Part shown: one piece after another, positions 19,306 to 27,161 of the stretch
Layout of the letters: every line of letters begins with the position of its first letter
How positions within the stretch are numbered: the first letter of the stretch is position 1
Source: Rugamonas violacea
Lineage (GTDB): Bacteria; Pseudomonadota; Gammaproteobacteria; Burkholderiales; Burkholderiaceae_D
Reading direction: 5' to 3'
Assembly: GCF_016461825.1 (NCBI RefSeq)
Contig: NZ_JAEMNU010000102.1
Coordinates: 1-64,000, forward strand
DNA length: 64,000 bases
The notes under the pieces: model-generated
Told to the model about the DNA's origin: nothing
Seen by the model: the letters and a program-made list of their open reading frames with translations, nothing else
The model's database searches: none
Translations under genes and position numbers: made by a program

Positions 19306-19334
19306 CCCCGGCTCTCCGCCTTTGGGTGGTTTTT
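19271..19334. repeat. interspersed palindromic repeat, copy B
   Basis: Core 19283-19309 is a perfect palindrome apart from its centre (GGGGTCAGACCC, GAT, GGGTCTGACCCC). It is flanked by GGCGCAAATCT and by GGCTCTCCGCCTTTGGGTGG. This is the same element as copies A and C, here in the orientation of copy C. It overlaps the end of the PAS kinase gene and supplies its stop codon. Confidence 0.8.
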
Positions 19335-19424
19335 GTCGCCATCCCGGCATATCTAAAAAGTATTTTCAGCGCCGGACGAACAGCATATACTGCCGCTGCA
19401 TTTTACAACCGGGGACACATCTTG

Positions 19425-21557
19425 TTGAAACATCTGATTTTACCGGTCGCCCTGCTGGGCGCCACCGCCGCCCACGCCGACGAAGGCCAATGGCAGCCGC
19501 ATCAACTGCTGCAGTTGAAGGGTGAACTGAAGCGGGTCGGCATCGCCATCCCCGCCGAGAAGCTGGCCGACCTGGCCAAGCATCCGATGAGCGCCATCGT
19601 CTCGCTGGGCGGCTGCTCGGCTTCCTTCGTCTCCGACGCCGGCCTGGTGGTGACCAACCATCATTGCGCTTACGGCGCCATCCAGCGCAATTCGACGGCG
19701 GAACACAATTACATCACCGACGGCTTCCTCGCAAAAACCCGCGCCGAGGAGCTGCCGGGCGGCCCGAACACCCTGGTCTACGTCACCGACAAGGTGGAGA
19801 ACGTCAGCGCCCGCGTGCTCAAGGGCCTGAGCGACAAGATGAGCGGCATCGAGCGCCACGAGGCGGTGGAACGCAGCATCAAGGCGCTGATCGCCGAGTG
19901 CGAAACCGACAAGATGTACCGCTGCTCGGTGCCGAGCTTCCATCGCGGCCTGGAGTACTACCGCATCCGCCAGACGATGATCCGCGACGTGCGCCTGGTC
20001 TACGCGCCGTCCGACAAGATCGGCAACTACGGCGGCGACGTCGACAACTATGAATGGCCGCGCCACACCGGCGACTACTCCTTCCTGCGCGCCTATGTCG
20101 GCAAGGACGGCCGCCCGGCCGACCCGTCGCCGGACAACGTGCCCTACCAGTCGAAGGACTTCCTGGTGGTCTCGGCCGCCGGCTTGAAGAACGGCGATCC
20201 GGTGCTGCTGGCCGGCTACCCGGGCCGCACCAGCCGCTACAAGCTGCCGGGCGAGATCCGCTACGCCCGCGACGCCGCCTATCCGGCCAAGGTGGCCGAG
20301 TTGCAGGCCGACCTGGACGTGATCGCCGCCGCCAGCAAGGGCAGCGCCGCCAACGCGGTGCGCTACGCCAGCGTCGCCAAGGGTCTGCACAATGTGATGA
20401 AGAAGACCCAGGGTCTGCTCGACGGCTTCGCCCGCAAGGACATCGCCGCCATCAAGGACGTGCAGGACGCCGAGTTCCGCGCCTGGTACGCCAAGCAGCC
20501 GCGCGCGCCGCAAGCCCTGTTGGCCGAGCTGGACGCCGTCATCGCCGCCGATATCGCCCTCAGCAACGAGGAGTTCGGCTGGTCGGTCGCCACCAATAGC
20601 GACCTGCTGAAAAGCGCCCGCACCGTGTATCGCCTGGCGCTGGAAAACGGCAAGCCGGACGCCGAGCGCGAATCCGGCTTCCAGCAGCGCGACCTGGCCT
20701 TCATCAAGGCGCGTCTGAACCGTCTGGAGCAATCGTATGTGGGCGCGGTCGACCAGGCCCGCTTCGGCGCCGGCCTGCAACGCTACACCAAGCTGGCCCC
20801 GGCCATGCACGTGCAGGGCCTGGACGCGCTGCTGCCGTCGTTGGACGCCGTGCCGGCGCTGTACCAGTCGTCGCAACTGGGCGACACGGCCCGCCGCCTG
20901 GCCTGGGTCGGCCAGGACGCCGCCGCCATCGCCGCCACCGACGACGCCTTCCTGCAACTGGCGGTCAAGCTGCACGGCGTCGCCATGTCGCTGGAGGAGC
21001 GCCGCAAGGAGGTCGACGGCCAGCTCGAACGGGTGATCCCGCAATACATGCAGGCGGTGATCGGCTGGAAGGAGTCGCAGGGCAAGCCGGTCTACCCGGA
21101 CGCCAACTCCACCTTGCGCGTCACCTACGGCACCGTGGCGCCGTACTCGCCGCGCGACGGCATCAGCAAGGGCCCGTTCACCACGGTCGAGGGCATCGTC
21201 GAGAAGCACACCGGCAAGGAGCCCTTCGTCGCGCCGGCCGCGCTGATCGAGGCGGTCAAGGCCAAGCGCTACGGCCAGTTCAAGGACCCGGTGCTGGGCA
21301 CCGTGCCGGTCAACTTCCTGACCAGCGCCGACACCACCGGCGGCAATTCCGGCTCGGCGGTGATGAACGGCCACGGCGAACTGATCGGCCTGAACTTCGA
21401 CTCGACCTACGAGTCGATCACCAAGGACTGGTACTTCGACCGCGACATCACCCGCGCCATCCATCTGGATATCCGCTATATGCTGTGGGTGATGAAGGAA
21501 GTCGACCACGCCGACAACCTGCTCAAGGAAATGACCATCAAGTATCCGAAGAAGTAA
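19425..21557 (+). CDS. S46-family dipeptidyl-peptidase
   Basis: An S46 serine exopeptidase of about 710 residues (DPP7/DPP11 family), which removes dipeptides in the periplasm or at the cell surface. No ATG precedes the signal peptide (LKHLILPVALLGATAAHA), so I place the start at TTG 19425; TTG 19422 is an equal option. Catalytic triad: His in VVTNHHCAYGAIQ, Asp in YGGDVDNYEWPRH, Ser in GGNSGSAV. The residue 18 after the catalytic Ser, which sets S1 preference (Gly in DPP7-type, Arg in DPP11-type enzymes), is Ser in LNFDSTYES, so specificity is not predictable. A hairpin terminator follows at 21619-21648. Confidence 0.88.
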   Translation: MKHLILPVALLGATAAHADEGQWQPHQLLQLKGELKRVGIAIPAEKLADLAKHPMSAIVSLGGCSASFVSDAGLVVTNHHCAYGAIQRNSTAEHNYITDGFLAKTRAEELPGGPNTLVYVTDKVENVSARVLKGLSDKMSGIERHEAVERSIKALIAECETDKMYRCSVPSFHRGLEYYRIRQTMIRDVRLVYAPSDKIGNYGGDVDNYEWPRHTGDYSFLRAYVGKDGRPADPSPDNVPYQSKDFLVVSAAGLKNGDPVLLAGYPGRTSRYKLPGEIRYARDAAYPAKVAELQADLDVIAAASKGSAANAVRYASVAKGLHNVMKKTQGLLDGFARKDIAAIKDVQDAEFRAWYAKQPRAPQALLAELDAVIAADIALSNEEFGWSVATNSDLLKSARTVYRLALENGKPDAERESGFQQRDLAFIKARLNRLEQSYVGAVDQARFGAGLQRYTKLAPAMHVQGLDALLPSLDAVPALYQSSQLGDTARRLAWVGQDAAAIAATDDAFLQLAVKLHGVAMSLEERRKEVDGQLERVIPQYMQAVIGWKESQGKPVYPDANSTLRVTYGTVAPYSPRDGISKGPFTTVEGIVEKHTGKEPFVAPAALIEAVKAKRYGQFKDPVLGTVPVNFLTSADTTGGNSGSAVMNGHGELIGLNFDSTYESITKDWYFDRDITRAIHLDIRYMLWVMKEVDHADNLLKEMTIKYPKK

Positions 21558-21618
21558 GCGCGGCAACGGGCATCCATGACGGCCGCAAGGCTTAGTCCGA
21601 TGACAACACGCTGACCGA

Positions 21619-21648
21619 GGCCGCCACCCGCAAGGGCTGGCGGCCTTT
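21619..21648 (+). terminator. rho-independent terminator after the S46 peptidase gene
   Basis: An 8-bp perfect stem (GGCCGCCA / TGGCGGCC) with an 11-base loop is followed by TTTCCC. It lies 62 bases after the peptidase stop. Confidence 0.6.
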
Positions 21649-21724
21649 CCCATGGCACGCGGGCTTTGCATATTCAGCCGTTTGCCAGCATAATTCTGCC
21701 CACCTGCCGTCTTTTGCCCCATCC

Positions 21725-22378
21725 ATGAACCAATCCTTCTCCTTGCTAGGCCTTGCCATCTCGCCGCTGGAGCTGGTTTCCTTCATCCTGTCGGTGCTGA
21801 CGGTGTGGCTCAACATCCGCCAGAAGCACTGGGCCTGGCTGTTCTCCATCATTTCCTCGGCCACCTACGGCGTGGTGTTTTACGAGGCCAAGCTGTACGG
21901 CGACATGGGCCTGCAACTGGTCTTCATCGCCGTCTCCGTGTGGGGCTGGTATCAGTGGCTGCATGGCGACGACAGCCACGAGCCGCTGCCGGTGACCCGT
22001 CTGGACGGGCGCGGCCGGCTGGCCTGCGCGGCCGGCTGGCTGATCGGCTTCGCTGTGCTGGCCTGGTTCCTCAAACACTACACCGACACCGACGTGCCGC
22101 GCGCCGACGGCTTCCTGACCGCCGGCAGCCTGGTCGGCCAGCTGCTCCTGTCGCGCAAGAAGGTCGAGAACTGGCATGTCTGGATCATCGTCGACGTGCT
22201 CTACGTCGGCCTTTACGTGCACAAGCACCTGATGCTGACGGCGCTGCTGTACGCGCTGTTCGTGCTGATGGCGCTGGTCGGCCTGCGCGCCTGGCACAAG
22301 GCGGCCGGCGACGCCGGCGGCAGCGGCGGCACTGGTCTGCGGCGCGAGCCGGGAGCCGGCGAGCTGGCGCTGAAATGA
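21725..22378 (+). CDS. pnuC: PnuC-family vitamin-precursor transporter
   Basis: A 217-residue inner-membrane protein with about seven hydrophobic segments. The family signatures are visible: SVLTVWLNIRQKHWAW, GDMGLQLVFIAVSVWGWYQW and the later WHVWIIVDVLYVGLYVHK. PnuC proteins are SWEET-like facilitators for nicotinamide riboside; close relatives (PnuT, PnuX) take thiamine or riboflavin. The next gene, a NadR-like kinase overlapping by four bases, favours nicotinamide riboside trapped by phosphorylation. A TPP-riboswitch-controlled receptor lies 3.4 kb away on the other strand, so thiamine is worth considering. No riboswitch is seen upstream of this gene. Confidence 0.85.
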   Translation: MNQSFSLLGLAISPLELVSFILSVLTVWLNIRQKHWAWLFSIISSATYGVVFYEAKLYGDMGLQLVFIAVSVWGWYQWLHGDDSHEPLPVTRLDGRGRLACAAGWLIGFAVLAWFLKHYTDTDVPRADGFLTAGSLVGQLLLSRKKVENWHVWIIVDVLYVGLYVHKHLMLTALLYALFVLMALVGLRAWHKAAGDAGGSGGTGLRREPGAGELALK

Positions 22379-22908
22379 GCCGCGCCGGCCCGCTGCGGGT
22401 GGCCATCCTGGGCACCGCCTCGTCCGGCAAGTCGACGCTGGCGGCGGCCCTGGCGGCGCGCTACCACACCGTCTGGGTGCCGGAATACCTGCGCGAGTTC
22501 GTCGACACCGAGGCCCGTGTGCCGGTGGCGGCCGACCAGTTTCCCATCGCCCGCACCCAGCTGGCGCGCGAGGAACAGGCCGCCGCCCACGCCGACAAGT
22601 ACCTGTTCTGCGACACCACGCCGCTGATGACGGCGGTCTACAGCCGTCACTATTTTCTTGGCATCGACCCGCAGTTGGCCGCGCTGGCCGACCAGCACCA
22701 CGACCACTACGACCTCACCTTGGTCACCGCGCCGGACATCCCCTGGGTGCCCGAGGGCTTGCAGCGCGAGTGCGAACAGGTCAGCCGCGTCATCAGCGAG
22801 CTGCTGATGGCGGAACTGGCGGCGCGCTCGATTCCCTATCGGATGGTGGCCGGCAGCGTGGCCGAGCGCGTGGCCGGTGTGGCCGCGCTGTTACACGGCC
22901 TGACTTAG
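22375..22908 (+). CDS. NadR-like P-loop kinase (probable nicotinamide riboside kinase)
   Basis: The ATG at 22375 overlaps the stop of pnuC (ATGA). The 177-residue product is an AAA-type P-loop kinase with Walker A GTASSGKST (residues about 14-22), followed by TVWVPEYLREFVDT, CDTTPLMTAVYS and the family-typical DIPWVPEGLQR. These match the ribosylnicotinamide kinase domain of NadR, without its N-terminal helix-turn-helix and adenylyltransferase parts. It would phosphorylate the imported nucleoside and keep it in the cell. A thiamine-kinase role with a PnuT-like partner is a less likely alternative. Confidence 0.8.
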   Translation: MSRAGPLRVAILGTASSGKSTLAAALAARYHTVWVPEYLREFVDTEARVPVAADQFPIARTQLAREEQAAAHADKYLFCDTTPLMTAVYSRHYFLGIDPQLAALADQHHDHYDLTLVTAPDIPWVPEGLQRECEQVSRVISELLMAELAARSIPYRMVAGSVAERVAGVAALLHGLT

Positions 22909-22997
22909 CGCAGGTTCGCGCGTCGATTCCCATTGCGCAGTCCGGGCCGGCAGGCTACATTGGCCTATCGCCTCGTGCGTCCCGCCCCGACACCACC

Positions 22998-23711
22998 ATG
23001 AAAAAGCTGCTCCTGCTCGCCGCCGCGCTGCCGGTGCTGGCCCATGCCGACACCGGCTACTACCTGGTCTCGGTCTACGACGTCGAAGGCCAGGCCTCGC
23101 TCGACTACAAATATTGGAACGCCCACTACGCCGCGCGCACGGTGGCCGCGCCCGAGCTGGGCGTCGGCTACGGCGTCACCACGCGCTGGTACACCGAGCT
23201 TTACGCCACCTGGGTCAAGCTCAACGGCGAGGGCGCGCGACTGAGCGCGCAGTCCTGGCAGAACGACTATCTGCTGACCCAGGGCCAATACGCCTTCGAC
23301 CTGGCGCTGCATACCAAGATCGATCGGCCGCAGGATCGCGCCAACGGGTATGGGCTGGAGTGGGGGCCGGTGCTACAGACCGAGATCGGCCGCACGCAGT
23401 TCAATCTGAACCTGTTTTTCCAGCGCGACTACCACGTGGTGGTGGGTGGCCCGACCGAGCTGGCCTACCAGTGGCAGGTCAAGCATCGGTGGAAGAGCTG
23501 GTTGCAGTTCGGGGTGCAGGGCTTTGGCGAGATGGGCAAGTGGAACGATTGGTCGCCATCCGACAAACAGTCGCACCGCTACGGTCCGGCTATTTTCGGC
23601 AGCCGCGACGTCGGCGGGCGGGAGCTCAAATACGAGGCCGCCTACCTGGTCGGGAAAAATTCAGCCCGCACCGCGAAGAGTTTCACGATGCGGCTGCAGT
23701 ACCTTTTCTAG
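22998..23711 (+). CDS. outer-membrane beta-barrel protein of unknown role
   Basis: Start chosen at the ATG that begins a signal peptide (MKKLLLLAAALPVLAHA), cleaved before DTGYY. The mature 220 residues alternate aromatic and polar residues, as in beta strands (ELGVGYGVTTRWYTELYATW, QTEIGRTQFNLNLFFQRDYH), and end with F after SFTMRLQYLF, the usual barrel C-terminus. Similar proteins in this bacterial family are annotated only as hypothetical. It stands 89 bases after the NadR-like kinase gene on the same strand and converges with the TonB receptor gene, whose stop lies 16 bases away. A link to vitamin uptake is possible but unproven. Confidence 0.65.
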   Translation: MKKLLLLAAALPVLAHADTGYYLVSVYDVEGQASLDYKYWNAHYAARTVAAPELGVGYGVTTRWYTELYATWVKLNGEGARLSAQSWQNDYLLTQGQYAFDLALHTKIDRPQDRANGYGLEWGPVLQTEIGRTQFNLNLFFQRDYHVVVGGPTELAYQWQVKHRWKSWLQFGVQGFGEMGKWNDWSPSDKQSHRYGPAIFGSRDVGGRELKYEAAYLVGKNSARTAKSFTMRLQYLF

Positions 23712-23727
23712 CGGGCTAGCGCGCGGA

Positions 23728-25851
23728 TTACAGGTCGAACTGGGCCGAGACGCGGAAGGTCCGTTTGGCGCCGGGGAACAGGTAGCCGCCCAGGTCCGGC
23801 GTCACGTCGCGCCAGTAGAACTTGTCGAAGGCGTTGTCGACGTGGGCGCGCAGCGTGGTGGCCGTGCCGGCGATGCGGGTGGCGTAGGCGGCGCCCAGGT
23901 TGACGACGTGGTAGGCCGGCACCATCAGCGTGTTTTCCTTGTCGAAGGCCTTCTTGCCGGAGTACTGCCAGTTGGCGTTCAGCTTCAGGCCGGCCAGTTG
24001 CGGCACGGCGTAGTCGGCGTAGACGGTGGACTTGAAGGCGGCCGCGTTGGTCACCCGCTTGCCATCGAGTTCGGCGCGGCCGGTGCCGCTCTGCTGCGTG
24101 TTGAGCGCGGCGGCCGAGGCGCCGATCGCCAAGGCGCGACTCAGCTTGCCGTTCACCGCCAGCTCCAGGCCGCGATGCTGCTCGACGCCGTTGCGCACGA
24201 AGGTGTTGCTCGTGTCGTCGGTGTACTCCAGGCCTTTGCGGATCTGGAACAGCGCGGCGCTGACGCTCAGGTCCGCCGTCAGCTCGCTTTTCACGCCGAC
24301 TTCGAGCTGCTTCGACTTGCTCGGATCGAGGGCGCGGTTCTGGTTGCTGGTCTTCTTCGGCGCGATGCCGCCGTGTTCCAGGCCCTGCGCGTAGGAGCCG
24401 TACAGCGCCAGATTGTCCTGCGGGCTGTAGACCAGGGCCACGTTGGGCAGCCAGAAGCCGCTGTCGACCTTGGCGTTGGCGAAGCCGGCGCGGACGAATT
24501 CGTCGCGCTTGACCTGGGCGTAGCGCACGCCGGCGTGCAGTTTGAACTGCTCGCCCAGGCCGACGATGTCCTGCGCGAACAGGGCGCGTTCGTTGTCGGT
24601 GCGGCGTTCGCTGACCGGGCCGCTGCTCAGGCCGGACGGCTGCACCGCCACCGGATGGTAGATATTGCTCGGCTGTTCGATGTACTCGTAGACGTCGTCG
24701 CCCCATTTTTCGCTGTTCTTGTAGAACGAGGCGCCGCCGGTGAATTCATGGCGCAGCGCGCCGGTGGCGAAGCGGCCCTGCAGCATGGCCTGCGCCGCCA
24801 GCGGCGACTTCTTCTCGCCCAGGCTGACGTAGTCGTAGACGTCGTAGTCGCCGTTCGAGCAGAAGCCGGGGAACAGGTTCTGCGCCGAGCAACCGTAGGG
24901 GAAGGCGGTGTAGTCGTCGCGCTTGAAGTGGTGCTGGTTGGCGCTGAAGGTGGCCTGCCATTCGGACGAGAAGCGGTATTCGAAGCGCACGCCCAGGTTG
25001 CTGCTGGTGGTGTCGACCGGCTTGCTCCAGGGCTGGTTGTTGAGCATGGTGTCGGCGCTAATGCGCGGCAGCGAGGTGCCGCCGATCAGCTGGAAGCCGG
25101 GCGCCGAGACCTGCGACTTGGTCTGGTAGTCGGCGTCGATCTGTAGCAGGGCCTGCGGAGAAATTTGCCAGTCGAAGGCGGCCGAGACGAACTTGCGGTT
25201 GCCGTCGGCGCCCTTGATGTAGGAGCGCAGGCGCTCGGCGGCGGCGTTGATGCGATAGCCGAAGCGGCTGTCCTCGAAGCGGCCGCCCAGGTCGACGGCG
25301 GCGTAGACGGTGCCACGTTCGCGCACCTCGAACAAGGCCGAGCGCAGCGCCGTGGCGGTGGGGCGTTTGGTGGCGTAGTTGACGATGCCGCCGGGCGCGG
25401 CTAGGCCGGCCTGCAGGCCGCCCAGGCCCTTGAGCACCTCGATGCGTTCCTTGTTTTCTAGCGCGATCTGGGTGTCGCCGGGGATGGCCAGGCCGTCCTT
25501 GCGGTAGCTGGAGGCGTTGTCCAGCTTGAAGCCGCGAATGGAGAACTGCTCGGCGTAGCCGACCGCGTTGTAGGCGTCGCTGATGCTGGCGTCGTAGCGC
25601 GTCGCGTCGGTGGTCGAGCGAATGTCGCGGTCGACCATTTGTTGCGAGGTCAGCACACTGACCGAGGCCGGCGTTTGCAGCAGCGGCGCGTCGCCGAAGC
25701 CTGCGACGGAGGCGTGGCCGGAGGCGATGCGGCTGCCGCTGACGACGACTTCGGCCATGGCCTGCTCGGCGGCGGCGGCGGCGGCGGGTGTGGCGAAGGC
25801 CTGGAATACCGCCAGCGCGGCGGCGGTAACTGCGAATTGAGGTGTGGACAT
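23728..25851 (-). CDS. TonB-dependent receptor under TPP riboswitch control
   Basis: A 707-residue outer-membrane receptor: signal peptide ending near AATPAAAAAA, then a TonB-box-like AEVVVSGSR, a plug domain (TPASVSVLTSQQMVDRD, AYNAVGYAEQFSIRGFKLDN, ERIEVLKGLGGLQAGLAAPGGIVNYATKRP) and a 22-strand-type barrel ending in FRVSAQFDL. By plug sequence it would be called a siderophore receptor. However, a clear TPP riboswitch lies in its leader at 25944-26022 on the same strand, so its ligand is more likely thiamine or a thiamine precursor or phosphate. TPP-regulated receptors of this kind are known in other Gram-negative bacteria. Confidence 0.85.
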   Translation of the reverse strand: MSTPQFAVTAAALAVFQAFATPAAAAAAEQAMAEVVVSGSRIASGHASVAGFGDAPLLQTPASVSVLTSQQMVDRDIRSTTDATRYDASISDAYNAVGYAEQFSIRGFKLDNASSYRKDGLAIPGDTQIALENKERIEVLKGLGGLQAGLAAPGGIVNYATKRPTATALRSALFEVRERGTVYAAVDLGGRFEDSRFGYRINAAAERLRSYIKGADGNRKFVSAAFDWQISPQALLQIDADYQTKSQVSAPGFQLIGGTSLPRISADTMLNNQPWSKPVDTTSSNLGVRFEYRFSSEWQATFSANQHHFKRDDYTAFPYGCSAQNLFPGFCSNGDYDVYDYVSLGEKKSPLAAQAMLQGRFATGALRHEFTGGASFYKNSEKWGDDVYEYIEQPSNIYHPVAVQPSGLSSGPVSERRTDNERALFAQDIVGLGEQFKLHAGVRYAQVKRDEFVRAGFANAKVDSGFWLPNVALVYSPQDNLALYGSYAQGLEHGGIAPKKTSNQNRALDPSKSKQLEVGVKSELTADLSVSAALFQIRKGLEYTDDTSNTFVRNGVEQHRGLELAVNGKLSRALAIGASAAALNTQQSGTGRAELDGKRVTNAAAFKSTVYADYAVPQLAGLKLNANWQYSGKKAFDKENTLMVPAYHVVNLGAAYATRIAGTATTLRAHVDNAFDKFYWRDVTPDLGGYLFPGAKRTFRVSAQFDL

Positions 25852-25943
25852 GGTGTGCTCTTGTTCAGGTCGGCGTTACCGACGTGCTGCTTGTTCGGCC
25901 GGAGCCAGCGCAGGAGCATTTCAAAGGAGGGGGAACCACTTTG

Positions 25944-26022
25944 CGCTTTCCTTCGCTGGCATTATCCAGATCAGGTACGAAGGGTATCTCTCACCCGGAA
26001 CAGCGTTCCAGGACCCCTAGCG
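25944..26022 (-). promoter_or_regulatory. TPP riboswitch (thi box)
   Basis: Read on the minus strand, the leader contains TAGGGGTCC, a variable stem, GGTGAGAGATACCC, and then CTGATCTGGATAATGCC followed by AGCGAAGG. These are the conserved helices and loops of the thiamine pyrophosphate aptamer in the right order and spacing. It lies 93 bases upstream of the TonB-dependent receptor start. It should lower expression of that receptor when TPP is plentiful. Confidence 0.92.
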
Positions 26023-26226
26023 AGGCGGTAGTGTAACACGAAGGCCACGCGAAGCGGGGCATGGAGCGGCGGCCGCGCCGCCGACTGCGGCGCCATTGTT
26101 GTGTCGGCGCGTCGTCGGTGCCGCGCCGGGGTGGCGTGCGCCGTTCCGGCCGGCGAGCCGTTAGACTTGAGCTTTGCGGCTGGCCGACCGACAATGGTGC
26201 TTTCGAATGTCATGAAGGAGAGCAGC

Positions 26227-26526
26227 ATGTCGCATCAATCATTGGACGACCTGGACGGCGAGCTGCCGGCGCCGACACTGGACATGCACCGCGCGCTGGC
26301 CGCGCTGGGCGCCAAGGTGGCGGAGCTGGACCAGCTGAACCAGCGCTGGGAGCTGTGCACCGACCCGGAACTGCGGCTGCTGCTGGGCAGTCTACGTAAC
26401 ACCACGCGCCAGCAGATCGCCATGCTGCTGGAATGGACACGCCGGCGCGACACCGCGCTGGACAAGGAAATGAAGGCGGCACTGTTCAAGGCCGGCCCGA
26501 TCGCCGCGCAATTCCACTACGAGTAG
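26227..26526 (+). CDS. encapsulated-ferritin-like (EncFtn) protein lacking metal ligands
   Basis: Start at the ATG preceded by GAAGGAGAGCAGC. The 99-residue product follows the EncFtn pattern: THEP-like start replaced, then DMHRALAAL, DQLNQR, CTDPELRLLL, AMLLEW.RRRD and KAGPIAA. EncFtn proteins are helical-hairpin cargo that form a ferroxidase decamer inside encapsulin shells. By my manual alignment the iron ligands are gone: the EE pair of helix 1 is A29-K30, the WY pair is Q-L, and the EExxH-type motif is T59-T60-R61-Q62-Q63. No encapsulin shell gene is adjacent, and no cargo-loading tail is present. Fold conserved, ferroxidase activity unlikely. Confidence 0.65.
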   Translation: MSHQSLDDLDGELPAPTLDMHRALAALGAKVAELDQLNQRWELCTDPELRLLLGSLRNTTRQQIAMLLEWTRRRDTALDKEMKAALFKAGPIAAQFHYE

Positions 26527-26606
26527 CGCCATCGCGCGCCCGTTGCGGTGGGCGCGGCGCTGATCGGTGCCGGCCCGGCGGTGCGCCGCTATCGAGGAGG
26601 GAATGG

Positions 26607-27161
26607 ATGAAACAGCCATATCACGAAGGAAGCTGGTTCGCCGTGCCGCTGTGCGACGGCGGTTACGCCAGCGGACTGGCGGCGCGACTGGCGCCCAGCG
26701 GCAAGATCATGCTGGCGTATCTGTTCGGGCCGAAGCGGCCGGCGCCGCCGGCGTTGGCCGAGCTGGCCGCATTGACGCCGGCCGACGCGCTGAAGGTGCT
26801 GCGCGTCGGCGACATGGGCCTGGCCAGCGGCCGCTGGCCGGTGCTGGGCAGCGTGGACGATTGGCAGCCTGCCGCCTGGCCGATGCCGCCCTTTCTGCGC
26901 CGCGCCGAGCAGCTGCATCGGGCTTGGCGCGTGACCTACTGGGACAGCGATCCCAGCCGTCCCGAGCGGGAGGAGTCGGCGCCCTACGATACCGAGGGAT
27001 TGGATTCCGATTCGCTGTACGGCTTCGGTTCGACCGAATTGCTGTTGAGTCGTTTGTTGGGCGCCATGCCGCCCAATGCGCACGCCCTGCCGCCGTCGCA
27101 TGCGGCGCACGAGGGGCCGGGGCAGGGGATTTGTCCGGCCGTCACGGCGCCGGGCAACTGA
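26607..27161 (+). CDS. Imm26-like immunity-family protein
   Basis: Start at the ATG at 26607, seven bases after the strong GAGGAGGGA. An ATG at 26603 is in another frame. The 184-residue product begins with the layout typical of the immunity protein 26 family (EGSWFAVPLCDGGYASGLAARLA, then IMLAYLFGP), a small beta-rich domain found in bacterial toxin-immunity loci and also alone. The remaining part is family-variable. No toxin gene is recognisable beside it; the neighbour upstream is the ferritin-like gene. Its 3' end overlaps the convergent gene by 20 bases. Confidence 0.55.
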   Translation: MKQPYHEGSWFAVPLCDGGYASGLAARLAPSGKIMLAYLFGPKRPAPPALAELAALTPADALKVLRVGDMGLASGRWPVLGSVDDWQPAAWPMPPFLRRAEQLHRAWRVTYWDSDPSRPEREESAPYDTEGLDSDSLYGFGSTELLLSRLLGAMPPNAHALPPSHAAHEGPGQGICPAVTAPGN

